64,000 nucleotides of DNA, from assembly GCF_000316685.1 (NCBI RefSeq), contig NC_019680.1:1489501-1553500 (forward strand). Reading direction: 5' to 3'. Below, in pieces: positions 45,958 through 55,878 of the stretch (its first letter is position 1; the number at the start of each line of letters is the position of its first letter). Origin of the DNA: Synechococcus sp. PCC 6312. GTDB lineage: Bacteria; Cyanobacteriota; Cyanobacteriia; Thermosynechococcales; Thermosynechococcaceae. Below the pieces are notes generated by a model that saw nothing but the letters and a program-made list of their open reading frames with translations, was not told the origin of the DNA and searched no databases. A program made the translations under genes and the position numbers.

Positions 45958-47084
45958 ATGAGTCTCCACCAACTACTCAGTGACATCCAGCGAAAATTAA
46001 GGGGTGGTCACTTTGCCAATGAAGCTTCGGTTTCTCAAGGAATTGTTTTGCCGATTTTGCATTTCCTGGCCTGGCCGGTATTTGATACCCAGGTCGTTGC
46101 GCCGGAATATAGCCTTGCCGGAGGTCGGGTTGATTTTGCGCTCTGTCATCCCCAGGCCAAGTCCCAGGTTTTTATTGAGGTGAAGAAAGTCGGACAAAGT
46201 GAAGGAGCCGATCAACAGCTATTTCAATATGCCTTTCATCAAGGGGTGCCGATGGCTGTTTTAACAGATGGGCAAGAATGGCATTTCTATTTACCGGGTG
46301 AACAAGGTAATTATCAAGAGCGGCGGGTTTATAAGCTGGATATTTTAGAACGGGAGATTACCGAGTCCGAGCAGCGATTGCGCCGTTATCTCAGTTACCA
46401 GGCCTGGTGCCAGGGACAAGCTCTCAAGGACGCACGGGAAGATTATCAAGGAATTGCCAAGGAACGCCAAATTGAGTTGACCTTACCTCGAGCCTGGGAG
46501 CGTTTATTGGCAGAGGCAGATGAACCCCTAGTCAATTTATTAAGTGAGCAGGTCGAAAATCTTTGTGGTTTTAAGCCTAATGTTGAGATTGTGACTGAAT
46601 TCATTAGTCGGCAAAGCAGTTCCGTAGTGAAACTTACCCAGGCCAACCTGCAACTGACCAACCGATCCCCAAAAACTCAAGTAAATCTGCCAAAAGCAAC
46701 CCCAGTAACTTCTAGGTCAAATAGTCCAGGCAATCTCCCCATTGGCTTTGCAATACACGGAAACCCCTATCCAGCCAGAAGTGGACGAGATGTGATGTGC
46801 CAGATTTTTGAGATGTTGTCCGAGAAAGACCCAACATTTTTAGACCGTTTTGCCGCCCGGAAACATGGAAAAAAAGACGTTATATTGCTCGCTCGCGTTA
46901 TGACCTTTACCCCGAACGGCAAGACCTGTGTGAATCCTCTGCACATCAGTTAAGTTCCGGTTGGTGGATGGGAACAAACTATAGTAAGCAAGGTATAGAA
47001 AAAATTATCAAACTGGCCTGTGAGGTGGCATCGCTTGAGTTTGGTCGAGACCTTTTAGTCAATTTGGGTCAAGAGAATCACTAG
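45958..47084 (+). pseudogene. Type I restriction HsdR-N-like nuclease gene, frameshifted at an A7 run
   Basis: The N-terminal ~150 residues carry the HsdR-N PD-(D/E)XK core: GGRVDFAL (Asp59) and VFIEVKKVG (Glu74, Lys76). The zero frame ends at 46953 after 331 codons with a tail that looks unrelated. Reading shifts by -1 at seven A's (46869-46875) give HGKKRRYIARSRYDLYPERQ, then LSSGWWMGTNYSKQGIEKII and a stop at 47082-47084. That continuation reads like a normal C-terminal domain. So either one base was lost or gained recently, or the A AAA AAA G run directs programmed -1 frameshifting. No HsdS/HsdM genes are adjacent. Confidence 0.78.
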
Positions 47085-47112
47085 AATAATTTCTCAAAAT
47101 CCTTGCGATCTA

Positions 47113-47979
47113 TTAAAGTGTGCCTCTAAATAAGCCTTGGGGACGCACCAGCAAGACTAGCATCATTAAAACCAAAGCCACGGCTAATTTATACTCAGTT
47201 GGAATGAATAAGGTACTCAGTTCTTGCGCCACGCCAATAATCAAGGCCCCTGCAATGGCTCCATAGGGATTCCCAATGCCACCTAGGATCACGGCTGCAA
47301 ACATCGGCAAGATTAAAAACCAGCCCATATTGGGACGAATTGCCGTAATCAGGCCATAGAGACCCCCACTAACCCCCGTCAGCACCCCCGTAATCCCCCA
47401 AGTCCAGAGAACAACTCGCTCCACATCTATTCCGGTCACTCGCGCCAGATCCAGATCATCAGCCACGGCCCGCATTGCCTTGCCCACTTTGGTGCGTTGC
47501 AATAAGAGGTGAATGCCAATAATTGCTAAGACTGCCAGGCCCATGACAATGAGATTGTAATAGACAACTTTGATCCCACCGAGATCAATAGCTGGGACAA
47601 TCGGCAGTCGGAGGGATTTATTTTCCCCGCCCCAAATAAGAATGACTCCATTGCGGATAAAGAGGGATAGGCCAATTGAAATAATCACCAAGGTAGTGGA
47701 AGTGGCCCGGCGGGTTCGCATCGGCGACCAAATGAGTTTTTCACAGATCACCATCCCCACGGCCGTTAAAACTGCTCCAATTCCAATGGCTGGCCAAATG
47801 GATAATCCGGCTCCGTTAGCGACCAAAATTAAATACGCTCCCAAGGTCATAAAGTCACCGTGGGCAAAGTTCGGTAGGCGTAAAATTCCAAAGGTCAAGC
47901 TAAGACCAATGGCCGCTAAAGCAATAATCGAACCCAGGGCCAGGCCATTCACAAACAATTGCGCGATGGTTTGAGTCAT
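47113..47979 (-). CDS. Branched-chain/neutral amino acid ABC transporter permease (LivH/NatD type)
   Basis: Inner-membrane permease of 288 residues with about eight helices. LNGLALGSIIALAAIGLSL-type start, GILRLPNFAHGDFMTLGAY and the ATPase-contact loop DLDLARVTGIDVERVV are LivH hallmarks. It most resembles the cyanobacterial N-I neutral amino acid system subunit NatD. Other subunits (NatA, B, C, E) are not in the window, as is common in cyanobacteria where this system is dispersed. Confidence 0.88.
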   Translation of the reverse strand: MTQTIAQLFVNGLALGSIIALAAIGLSLTFGILRLPNFAHGDFMTLGAYLILVANGAGLSIWPAIGIGAVLTAVGMVICEKLIWSPMRTRRATSTTLVIISIGLSLFIRNGVILIWGGENKSLRLPIVPAIDLGGIKVVYYNLIVMGLAVLAIIGIHLLLQRTKVGKAMRAVADDLDLARVTGIDVERVVLWTWGITGVLTGVSGGLYGLITAIRPNMGWFLILPMFAAVILGGIGNPYGAIAGALIIGVAQELSTLFIPTEYKLAVALVLMMLVLLVRPQGLFRGTL

Positions 47980-48110
47980 TTGTTCCCAGAAGGATTGAGG
48001 CTTGAGTCGTTAGGAGTCAAGGAATTAACTTGTTTCGTTTCACGATCTGCTATTTCCCCGTTGTTCTCTCCTCATTGCTCGTTGCCGATGTCTAGTTTTC
48101 TCCCGTTAGT

Positions 48111-48770
48111 TTAGCAGTAGGGGGTAATATCCTCTTGACACTCATCAGCCAGATAACTCAAGGCCCGAAACCGCAGCCCAACTAATTGGTCATAGAGGGG
48201 GTTGAGTTTGCATAAGGGTGGGATATGGACAATTTTACGTCCAAAGAGTTTAATGTCTCGTTCAAAGGGGCATTGGGGCGGAATCAGCCGACAGAGGAAT
48301 TTGGCCACTTTCGGATCATGAACTTGCATCCCATCTAGCCAATGCCGCATCGGCTCTAGAGGGTGAATACCATCTTTGGGAATCAGATCTTCATGCTGCC
48401 CATCAAGAGTAAGGCGGAGATTTTTGAGGGCCGGGATTTTTAAGCCGAGGGCCTGGCAGTAGGTTTGAATTACATCATCTTCGGCTTGGGAATACACACC
48501 ATTGGCTAACCCAACCATGACGGCGGTACGCAGAAAATTTTCAGCGAGACTACCATCGGCTCCTAGGGCGCTTTTAAGTTCCGTGGGGGTCAGGGGTTGA
48601 AAATGATCTAAATCCAGGCCTGGGGTAATTTGTTCCTGCATCAGATTGGCAATCAGGTCTTTTTCTTCCGGGTCAAAATGCCCATCGGCCCAGGCCACGC
48701 TGAGGAGCCCCCGTAACCATATCCCAATTTGCTCCGGCGAAAGCTGACTAGGCGTAACCGTTTCTGGCAT
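48111..48770 (-). CDS. TerB-like / Mo-dependent nitrogenase C-terminal domain protein
   Basis: A 219-residue protein with two parts. Residues ~10-125 resemble the helical TerB fold (SVAWADGHFDPEEKDLIANL, MVGLANGVYSQAEDDVI). Residues ~137-219 match the domain named for Mo-nitrogenase C-termini (MRHWLDGMQVHDPKVAKFLC, PPQCPFERDIKLFG, IPPLCKLNPLYDQL). Three conserved-looking cysteines (CRLIPPQC, PPLC) may bind metal. No nif gene is nearby, and this domain also occurs in non-fixing cyanobacteria, so nitrogen fixation is not implied. Confidence 0.78.
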   Translation of the reverse strand: MPETVTPSQLSPEQIGIWLRGLLSVAWADGHFDPEEKDLIANLMQEQITPGLDLDHFQPLTPTELKSALGADGSLAENFLRTAVMVGLANGVYSQAEDDVIQTYCQALGLKIPALKNLRLTLDGQHEDLIPKDGIHPLEPMRHWLDGMQVHDPKVAKFLCRLIPPQCPFERDIKLFGRKIVHIPPLCKLNPLYDQLVGLRFRALSYLADECQEDITPYC

Positions 48771-49007
48771 ACCAACCTCAATAAACAGGACAAAAAAGAA
48801 AATCTATAGCATCACCCTGATCAAGCCAGACAGCAATAAATCGGGAAACCTGGGTTAGGCTACTTTTCCCTTAAAACAGTGAGTACAACGCTATAAGCTG
48901 AAAATTTTGAATAAACTTGCTTAAATCAGAAATCTAGGTCAATTTTACCCCAAGCCCCTCAGGGAGAATCACACCAGTGGCTGGAAAAAGGGATGACATA
49001 GCCAGGC

Positions 49008-49463
49008 CTATTTTGTTCGATTGCACAATAACGTCCAGGTCATCCGCTCAACCACCCCGGTGATATCTAACTTATGTTTGCGCTGAAACTCTGCCACCGC
49101 TTCCTTGGTCTTCCCATCAAAAATCCCCTGGCGTTCGACCCGATAGCCGTTCACCTGGAGCAAGGTTTGTAATTGATAGACATCCCGACCTGTTAAGCCT
49201 TGGCGTAGAACCCGCTCTCCCAGTGGGACTTTATCCTTGAGGGAAAACCATGTTTCTGGCCCCGCCACTCCATCAATTCGCAAGCCAAATTTCCGCTGAT
49301 AACGCTTGAGGGCTTCTTCGGTGCGACTGCCAAAATCCCCATCCACCTTGAGGGTAAACCCGTGGGCCTTGAGTAATTCCTGTAATTCCACCACATCCGG
49401 CCCAACTGACCAGGGATAGAGAGTTGGCCCTGTAAAGGCATTGGGTGAGATTGATCCAGTCAT
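49008..49463 (-). CDS. Protein with two peptidoglycan-binding (PG_binding_1) domains
   Basis: A 151-residue protein made of two tandem repeats (about 18-75 and 85-145): DVVELQELLKAHGFTLKVDG then DVYQLQTLLQVNGYRVERQG, each followed by a FGSRTEEALKRYQRKFGL-type helix. No signal peptide, catalytic domain or membrane segment is seen, so export would need another route. Confidence 0.85.
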   Translation of the reverse strand: MTGSISPNAFTGPTLYPWSVGPDVVELQELLKAHGFTLKVDGDFGSRTEEALKRYQRKFGLRIDGVAGPETWFSLKDKVPLGERVLRQGLTGRDVYQLQTLLQVNGYRVERQGIFDGKTKEAVAEFQRKHKLDITGVVERMTWTLLCNRTK

Positions 49464-49626
49464 AGATCGTCAGAAAGGGGCAGCGACAAAAGGCAACCGG
49501 CAGGCAGACACTCTTCCCAAAGCATAGGCACTTTTAGGAAAATTTAGCCCAGGCCTAGGAATTTTAGCCAAGCGGTTATAATTAGTAGCTTAGGATACTT
49601 AATCTTCACCCCACAGCAATAACGCC

Positions 49627-51033
49627 ATGAGTCGCGGCACACTTTTCGACAAAGTTTGGGATTTACATACAGTTGGGACTCTTCCCTCTGGTCAAACCCA
49701 GCTTTTTATTGGCTTGCATCTAATTCATGAAGTCACCAGTCCCCAGGCCTTTGCCATGATTCGAGAGCGGAATTTACCAGTCTTATTTCCAGAGCGCACA
49801 GTCGCCACTGTGGATCATATTGTCCCCACGGATAACCAGGCCCGCCCCCTAGCAGACTCCTTAGCCGAAGAAATGCTCCAGGCCTTGGAGAAAAACTGCC
49901 AGGACTACAACATTTGCTTTTACAACATTGGCTCGGGAAATCAAGGCATTGTCCATGTCATTGCCCCAGAACAAGGCTTAACTCAACCCGGCATGACGAT
50001 TGCTTGCGGGGATAGCCATACCTCTACCCACGGGGCCTTTGGCGCAATTGCCTTTGGGATTGGCACCAGTCAAGTTCGCGATGTTCTCGCCTCCCAAACC
50101 TTGGCCTTGGCCAAACTCAAAGTCCGCAAGATTGAGGTGAATGGAAATCTCCGGCCGGGTGTCTATGCCAAGGATGTGATTTTGCATATTATCCGTAAGC
50201 TCGGGGTTAAGGGCGGTGTCGGCTATGCCTACGAGTTCGCGGGTTCAACCTTTGCCCAGATGACAATGGAAGAGCGGATGACCGTGTGCAATATGGCGAT
50301 TGAAGGCGGGGCCCGTTGTGGGTATGTCAATCCCGATCAGGTCACATTTGATTATCTCCAAGGCCGAGATCATGCCCCGAAAGGAGAGGCCTGGGATCAA
50401 GCCGTGGCCTGGTGGCAGAGTTTAGCAAGTGATCTCGATGCCGTCTATGACGATGTGGTGGTCTTTGATGCGGCCGACATAGTCCCAACTGTCACCTGGG
50501 GAATTACACCCGGCCAGGGCATTGGTATTAATGAAGCCATTCCCCAACCAGAATATCTGCCGGATTCTGAACAAGCCCTAGCTCAGGAAGCCTACCAATA
50601 TATGCGCTTGGAACCTGGCCAACCAATTCAAGGGACAAAAATTGATGTCTGCTTTATCGGCAGTTGTACGAATGGCCGGATTAGTGATCTCCGGGAAGCG
50701 GCCCAAATTGCCCAAGGTCGTCAGGTTGCAGATGGCATTAAAGCTTTTGTTGTCCCCGGTTCCGAACGAGTTAAGCAACAAGCCGAAGCGGAGGGCCTGG
50801 ATCAAATTTTTACCGCCGCTGGATTTGAATGGCGCGAACCTGGCTGTTCCATGTGTTTGGCGATGAATCCCGATAAACTCCAAGGCAGCCAAATCAGTGC
50901 TTCTTCCTCTAACCGTAATTTCAAGGGTCGGCAGGGATCGGCTTCAGGACGGACTTTGTTGATGAGTCCAGCAATGGTGGCGGCGGCGGCTGTAACTGGA
51001 ACGGTCACGGATGTTCGGGAATTACTGAATTAA
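49627..51033 (+). CDS. leuC: 3-isopropylmalate dehydratase large subunit
   Basis: Aconitase-family [4Fe-4S] subunit of 468 residues for leucine synthesis. Cluster ligands are in [10 protein letters not shown] and in [29 protein letters not shown] is the other signature. The start is ATG 49627 ([14 protein letters not shown]). leuD is not adjacent. Its stop codon overlaps that of the convergent ispD by 4 bp. Confidence 0.96.
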   Translation: MSRGTLFDKVWDLHTVGTLPSGQTQLFIGLHLIHEVTSPQAFAMIRERNLPVLFPERTVATVDHIVPTDNQARPLADSLAEEMLQALEKNCQDYNICFYNIGSGNQGIVHVIAPEQGLTQPGMTIACGDSHTSTHGAFGAIAFGIGTSQVRDVLASQTLALAKLKVRKIEVNGNLRPGVYAKDVILHIIRKLGVKGGVGYAYEFAGSTFAQMTMEERMTVCNMAIEGGARCGYVNPDQVTFDYLQGRDHAPKGEAWDQAVAWWQSLASDLDAVYDDVVVFDAADIVPTVTWGITPGQGIGINEAIPQPEYLPDSEQALAQEAYQYMRLEPGQPIQGTKIDVCFIGSCTNGRISDLREAAQIAQGRQVADGIKAFVVPGSERVKQQAEAEGLDQIFTAAGFEWREPGCSMCLAMNPDKLQGSQISASSSNRNFKGRQGSASGRTLLMSPAMVAAAAVTGTVTDVRELLN

Positions 51034-51716
51034 GGGTTTTTGCGGCCTTTGAGAATCAGTTCTGCTAGAGCTAAATCAGCCGGAGTTGTGATCTTCAGGT
51101 TGGTTTCCTCTCCCATGACAATCTGGACAGGCAAATCAAATTTTTCAAAGAGGGCCGCATCATCGGTGACTTCCAGGCCTAGGTCTTGTCCCTTTTGATG
51201 GCAGTCTTTCAATTCTTTAACCCAGAACCCCTGAGGAGTTTGAGCTGCCCATAGAAAGTCCCGATTGGGGGTTGCGGTGACAATTTTTTCCGAGTTAACA
51301 ATTTTAATCGTGTCTTTGACCGGAATTGCCGCCACAAAGCCAGAGCAGTTCTCAAGGGCCTGGGCACAGCGGTGGAATAAATCAGGCGTGGCTAAACAGC
51401 GGGCCCCATCGTGGATTAAAACCCTTGTCGCATGATTCGGTAAAGCTTGCAGACCGTTATAGACTGACTCTTGACGCGTGTTTCCCCCCGGAATTAAAAC
51501 AGTGGGGTAGGGAAAATCAAATTCCGCCAGTAACACCTGCCAGTCAGAAAAATCTCCAGGTTGGCCAATAATTCCAAGCCAAGTAATATCTGGGGTAGCT
51601 CTAATCGCCGTCAACGTCCAGGCCAAAAGTGGCCGACCCAACAGGTCTAGGAGGAGCTTATTCCGGTGACTGCCCATTCGTTTGCCCAGGCCGGCTGCCG
51701 GAATTAATAGATGCAT
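51030..51716 (-). CDS. ispD: 2-C-methyl-D-erythritol 4-phosphate cytidylyltransferase
   Basis: Third enzyme of the MEP isoprenoid pathway, 228 residues. [20 protein letters not shown] is the CTP-binding loop; VLIHDGARC and [10 protein letters not shown] are conserved, and [10 protein letters not shown] the C-terminal motif. The ATG at 51716 gives the family start; the frame extends to 51749 without support. Confidence 0.94.
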   Translation of the reverse strand: MHLLIPAAGLGKRMGSHRNKLLLDLLGRPLLAWTLTAIRATPDITWLGIIGQPGDFSDWQVLLAEFDFPYPTVLIPGGNTRQESVYNGLQALPNHATRVLIHDGARCLATPDLFHRCAQALENCSGFVAAIPVKDTIKIVNSEKIVTATPNRDFLWAAQTPQGFWVKELKDCHQKGQDLGLEVTDDAALFEKFDLPVQIVMGEETNLKITTPADLALAELILKGRKNP

Positions 51717-51843
51717 GGTATTTATTAAACTTCTAGGTTTGGAAATCAATTATCCTGCAAAAACTCCCCCAAACCGACAAGAATTTTCTAGGAAGATTTA
51801 ATCAATTCCAATGGGTCGCCGAAACGCCTAAAATTTCTCAACC

Positions 51844-52014
51844 CTAAGAACGGCGGCCGGGTGTACCTTGATCTTCTGGGGGTGGGGAATCAGCAATCAG
51901 GGTGGGGGTTGTCCGGTTAGCCTGTTCAAGGGGAGAACCGGAGGTGGGGCGGCTAAATCCCCAGGCTAGGCTGAGGCAAACGAGACTCACAACAATCGCA
52001 ATTACATAGGGCAT
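51844..52014 (-). CDS. Small single-pass membrane protein, unknown
   Basis: A 56-residue protein from ATG 52014: a hydrophobic helix (MPYVIAIVVSLVCLSLAWGF) followed by a Pro/Ser/Thr-rich polar tail. AGAGG precedes the ATG at a good distance. The frame also opens at 52068. It lies 57 bp downstream of the STAND-WD40 gene on the same strand and may belong to its transcript. Confidence 0.5.
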   Translation of the reverse strand: MPYVIAIVVSLVCLSLAWGFSRPTSGSPLEQANRTTPTLIADSPPPEDQGTPGRRS

Positions 52015-52070
52015 GGTAGAGACCTCTGAAGAAGGGTTAACTGGGGAGAAGGTAGGGGAAAACATCATTT

Positions 52071-55000
52071 TTAGTGTCTATTGGGGGGCGCAGGGCAAGC
52101 AGTTTGGGCAGTGATATGGGTAACTCGATAGTCTTGTAACCAACGGCATCCTTGCTGGATCAAGTCAGGGAGGGAATAAAGAGGCATCAGATAAACTTGG
52201 TCATTTTGGCCGGCAACCGCTAGGTGTTGGGAGGCGGCCGGACTGACATCGAGGGTATAGGAAATACCGGCCTGATCATTGACAGTTGCAATCGGTTGAC
52301 CACTCAAGGCCCAAACACTGACAATTCCATCCTGCCCAGCACTGACAATCATTTCGCCATCTTGACTCAATCCTAAGCTGAGAATACTACTCATGTGACC
52401 CCTAAATTGACGGATTTTACGACCGTTCAGTTCCCACAGGCCAATGATCCCACCTTCTCCGGCCACAATCACGGTTTTTCTATCGGGAGTGATGTTTAAG
52501 CTGGTGAGCCAACCTTGCCGGGGGTTGAATTCTCGAATTAACTCGCCGGTCTCCACATTCCAAAAGCGCACCCAACCATCTTGCCCTGTACTCACTAGGG
52601 TTGGCACTGGGGAGTTTTCGCCCCCCGGAGGTTGGGGTAAAAAGCGTAGCCCCCAAATTGCCCCAGTATGGGCGTGGAACTTACGAGCAGACTGAGGTGG
52701 CCAAGCTGGGGACTGAGGGCCTGACCAAACCAGAATCTCCCCTGTTTTCCCCGCCGCCGCCAAATAGTGGCCATCCCCACTAAAGTCAACGGCATAGATG
52801 GCTGGCCCAGGCGGTTGCAGGGATAGAACAGAATTGGGGTGCTGCTGGAGGGGCCAAATTCCAACCGTACCATCATCACCACCAAAGGCGAGGTGCTGGC
52901 CAGCGGGGCTAAATTTCACGGTATTGATTCCCTGGGAACTGGCCTGGATCTGTTGGCGGAGTTGTCCATCGAGTTGCCAAAGCTTAATGCTGCCATCTTT
53001 CCCCGCCGTGGCCAGGTGATCTCCTTGGGGAGAAAAGTTAACGTGCCACACACTGGCCTGGCCTGTGCTCCAGACTTGATCTCGGGGTTGAAAATCCCAC
53101 AGGAACAACCGACCACTGGGATCACTACTCAGGAGTGTTTTCGTTCGCTGATTGAAATCCACACTGGTGACAAACCGTTCATGACCCGATAGCTCATTTT
53201 GGAGTAAGCCATTCACGGTCCAGAGGCGAATTATATTGTCTTCGCTCAGAGTTAATAATGTTTCCCCAGAGGGACTAGCCCCGACTAAATAAGCTGGGGT
53301 TAAACTGACCCGCCACTGGTTAATTTGCTTGCCTTGAGTCGTCCAAAGCCGGAGAATCCCATCTTCACCCACACTAGCAATGGTCTCGTTGTCAATAAAG
53401 ATGACGCTTTTTTGGATCACGGGTTGACCCAGACCCGCCTGCCAGTCCCGCACTAATTGCCCCGATAATGTCCAAACCCGAATCAGGCCATCACTGCCCG
53501 TCGTGACGAGGGTTTGGCCATTGGGAGCATAGGCAAGACTGAATCCTCTACTGGCTTGGGTGGAAAATCGTGCCTGTACCTGACCATTGGCAGCCCAAAC
53601 CAGCACTTCGCCCTGATTAGTCAGTCCAGCAAGGGTTGCATGGGTCGGACTGAACTTAAAGCTAGCCAGGCCTGTTGCGAAATTGCCCAAAGTAAATAAT
53701 TTTTGGGGACGACCTGCCAGACTCCAAACTTCACCCGTGCCGGCCTGGGTAAAAACAGCCAGTTGCTCACGTTCAGGATTAAACCGCATACCCACGAGGG
53801 TCTGGTTTGAGAGTTGGGTCTGGGCGAGTTTCTCCCCTTGTCTAGTCCAGCGTTGAACCTGTCCATCTGCCAGTACCGTCAGCACTTGTCCATCTTGGGT
53901 GAGACTGCTGCCAATTAAGGGTTTGGCAATGTTCCATTGGTTGCGGGCGAGGATGCGGCTGAGAATTGTATTCAGAGTCAGAATCGGGCGGGTGGTCGGA
54001 TATTGACTCAGGGGTTCCTGGCCCACAAGCCGCAATAGTTCACGCCCATTCTCAATCGCTGCCACCAGAGAAGATAAGGGTTGGGAGGGAAATTGGTTGA
54101 GGATATTAATGCTGTCTTGCTCAAGACCCAAACTGGCTTGGGAGCTTTGCAGTTCTTGGCTGGTGCGAATCAGGCCTGTGCCGACTACAATCGCAATCAC
54201 CGAAACCAGGCCCAACCCCACTAGGGAGCGTTGGACGAGGCGACGGGCCTGCTGACTGGCTTGACCGAGGATTCGATTTGCCCTGACGATTGCTTCTTTT
54301 TCTTGGCGTTCAATGATCAGCGTTCGCTGGGTTTCCTGCTGTTGCCAATCTTGGGAGGCGGCTAAAAATTGATAATCCTGGTCACTCAAACTTTTGTCAC
54401 TGGCCCAACTCAAGGCCTCTTTGAGACTTTCACCCCGCAATAACCGAGAGGTATCACTACAGCCCGACTCCACCCAGGCCTGGAGTAATATCCCATAGGG
54501 CCGCAATTGCCCCAATTGCAACTCGACCCAGGCCAAGTCAAACACCTGGGCATAGATCGGATTAAAGACCCGTAACTGCCCCTGTTGATAGGCCACTAGG
54601 CCCGTTAAGCGCAATTCAATTTGTTCGCTACTGTCATCGGCAGGAATTGCCCCGGCCTGGAGCAAGTGTTGATAGAGACCTAAAATGCGCCCGGCCCGTT
54701 GCTCATTCGCCAAAATTCGGTTGCGGATTGTTTTTAAATGTTCTGGTTCATCGTGATGCTCCCAATCGGTTAACACCCAGGCCTGCACCAGTTGGCAAAT
54801 TGTGGCGGCTTCCTGGCCTGGGGGAATGGGTTCTAGAAGGTGCTGTTGGGCCAAGCGGCAGAGTTTTTGGGTCAGAAAGGGTTGCCCCCCCGTCCAATCC
54901 AAAATGGCCTGGAGCACGGTTTCTGGGTTCGGACTGAGATCGGCCAGGCCTTGGGCCAGGGGGGCAGCGGCCGGTAATGCTAAACCCTCTAGGGGAATGG

Positions 55001-55628
55001 CTCGCCCAATATTAAAGGGAGTCCGTTGCTTATCTTGAATTAAATTGGCAGGGGTCGTCACGCCCATGAGCGCAAACGTGAGCCGATTAAACGCTGGATT
55101 ATCCACCCGTTGGTTGTAACAGGCCCGCATCCAGGTAAAAAAGTCATCGGTGGCGAAGGGCAAACTCAGGAGGCTATCAATTTCATCAATGAAAATGACC
55201 AGTGGGGTGGTGATCAGGTCTAATAAGACGGTTTCAACAAAGTCCCCTAAACGCTGAACCGGGCCTAAATAAGCTCGTTCACGCCACCAGGCCCGTAATT
55301 GAAACTGGTCTCCCAAGCCAAACCCCTGCACTAAAGCCCCAATCAAGCTGGCATACCATTGATCGCTATTGATGTTTTGGCTACCAATCTTGGTAATATC
55401 GACGGCCGCACAGGCCACCCCTGCGGCTTGTAACCGTTGCATCACCTGTACCCGCAAACTCGACTTTCCCATCTGGCGGGCATTGAGGACATAACAAAAT
55501 TCCCCGGCCAGGAGTCCATCCAAGAGGGCAATATCCGCCGCCCGTTGCACATAGGTACGCGCCGAATTGGGTAAGCTTCCGCCAACTTGGTAGGCAATGG
55601 TTGAACTCACTAAAGGCGGGGACGTCAT
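52071..55628 (-). CDS. STAND-type AAA ATPase with C-terminal WD40 repeats
   Basis: An 1185-residue cyanobacterial AAA-like/WD40 protein. Residues ~1-340 form the AAA_35-type NTPase: YVLNARQMGKSSLRVQVMQR holds the P-loop (49-57) and VIFIDEIDSLLSL Walker B (144-152). A winged-helix-like region follows, then a coiled segment and one membrane helix (about 470-490: LVGLGLVSVIAIVVGTGLI). From ~560 to 1160 I count 14 WD40 units (e.g. TVKFSPAGQHLAFGGDDGTV), i.e. two seven-bladed propellers. Such proteins act as nucleotide-controlled switches; the ligand is unknown. It is transcribed apart from its upstream neighbours. Confidence 0.85.
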   Translation of the reverse strand: MTSPPLVSSTIAYQVGGSLPNSARTYVQRAADIALLDGLLAGEFCYVLNARQMGKSSLRVQVMQRLQAAGVACAAVDITKIGSQNINSDQWYASLIGALVQGFGLGDQFQLRAWWRERAYLGPVQRLGDFVETVLLDLITTPLVIFIDEIDSLLSLPFATDDFFTWMRACYNQRVDNPAFNRLTFALMGVTTPANLIQDKQRTPFNIGRAIPLEGLALPAAAPLAQGLADLSPNPETVLQAILDWTGGQPFLTQKLCRLAQQHLLEPIPPGQEAATICQLVQAWVLTDWEHHDEPEHLKTIRNRILANEQRAGRILGLYQHLLQAGAIPADDSSEQIELRLTGLVAYQQGQLRVFNPIYAQVFDLAWVELQLGQLRPYGILLQAWVESGCSDTSRLLRGESLKEALSWASDKSLSDQDYQFLAASQDWQQQETQRTLIIERQEKEAIVRANRILGQASQQARRLVQRSLVGLGLVSVIAIVVGTGLIRTSQELQSSQASLGLEQDSINILNQFPSQPLSSLVAAIENGRELLRLVGQEPLSQYPTTRPILTLNTILSRILARNQWNIAKPLIGSSLTQDGQVLTVLADGQVQRWTRQGEKLAQTQLSNQTLVGMRFNPEREQLAVFTQAGTGEVWSLAGRPQKLFTLGNFATGLASFKFSPTHATLAGLTNQGEVLVWAANGQVQARFSTQASRGFSLAYAPNGQTLVTTGSDGLIRVWTLSGQLVRDWQAGLGQPVIQKSVIFIDNETIASVGEDGILRLWTTQGKQINQWRVSLTPAYLVGASPSGETLLTLSEDNIIRLWTVNGLLQNELSGHERFVTSVDFNQRTKTLLSSDPSGRLFLWDFQPRDQVWSTGQASVWHVNFSPQGDHLATAGKDGSIKLWQLDGQLRQQIQASSQGINTVKFSPAGQHLAFGGDDGTVGIWPLQQHPNSVLSLQPPGPAIYAVDFSGDGHYLAAAGKTGEILVWSGPQSPAWPPQSARKFHAHTGAIWGLRFLPQPPGGENSPVPTLVSTGQDGWVRFWNVETGELIREFNPRQGWLTSLNITPDRKTVIVAGEGGIIGLWELNGRKIRQFRGHMSSILSLGLSQDGEMIVSAGQDGIVSVWALSGQPIATVNDQAGISYTLDVSPAASQHLAVAGQNDQVYLMPLYSLPDLIQQGCRWLQDYRVTHITAQTACPAPPNRH

Positions 55629-55878
55629 TCGGGAGCATGATCCATTGATGGCTGGACAAAGGATAAATGAACGAAAGATAAATCAAGGCAAAGTAGGCGA
55701 GGCATTATCTCCAGGGCTGCTCAACGTTTCTAGTGGTCTAGCCCCCCCTGTGTAACGCAACAAAACGAATCAAACCAGTCTTGATGGTTACTACCAGACG
55801 CAGAAGCAGGCAACCGATGTTCCAATAATCCTCCCAATCTTAAGTCAGGCAACTAAGAGTAGAGCAAGCCAAAACCGG

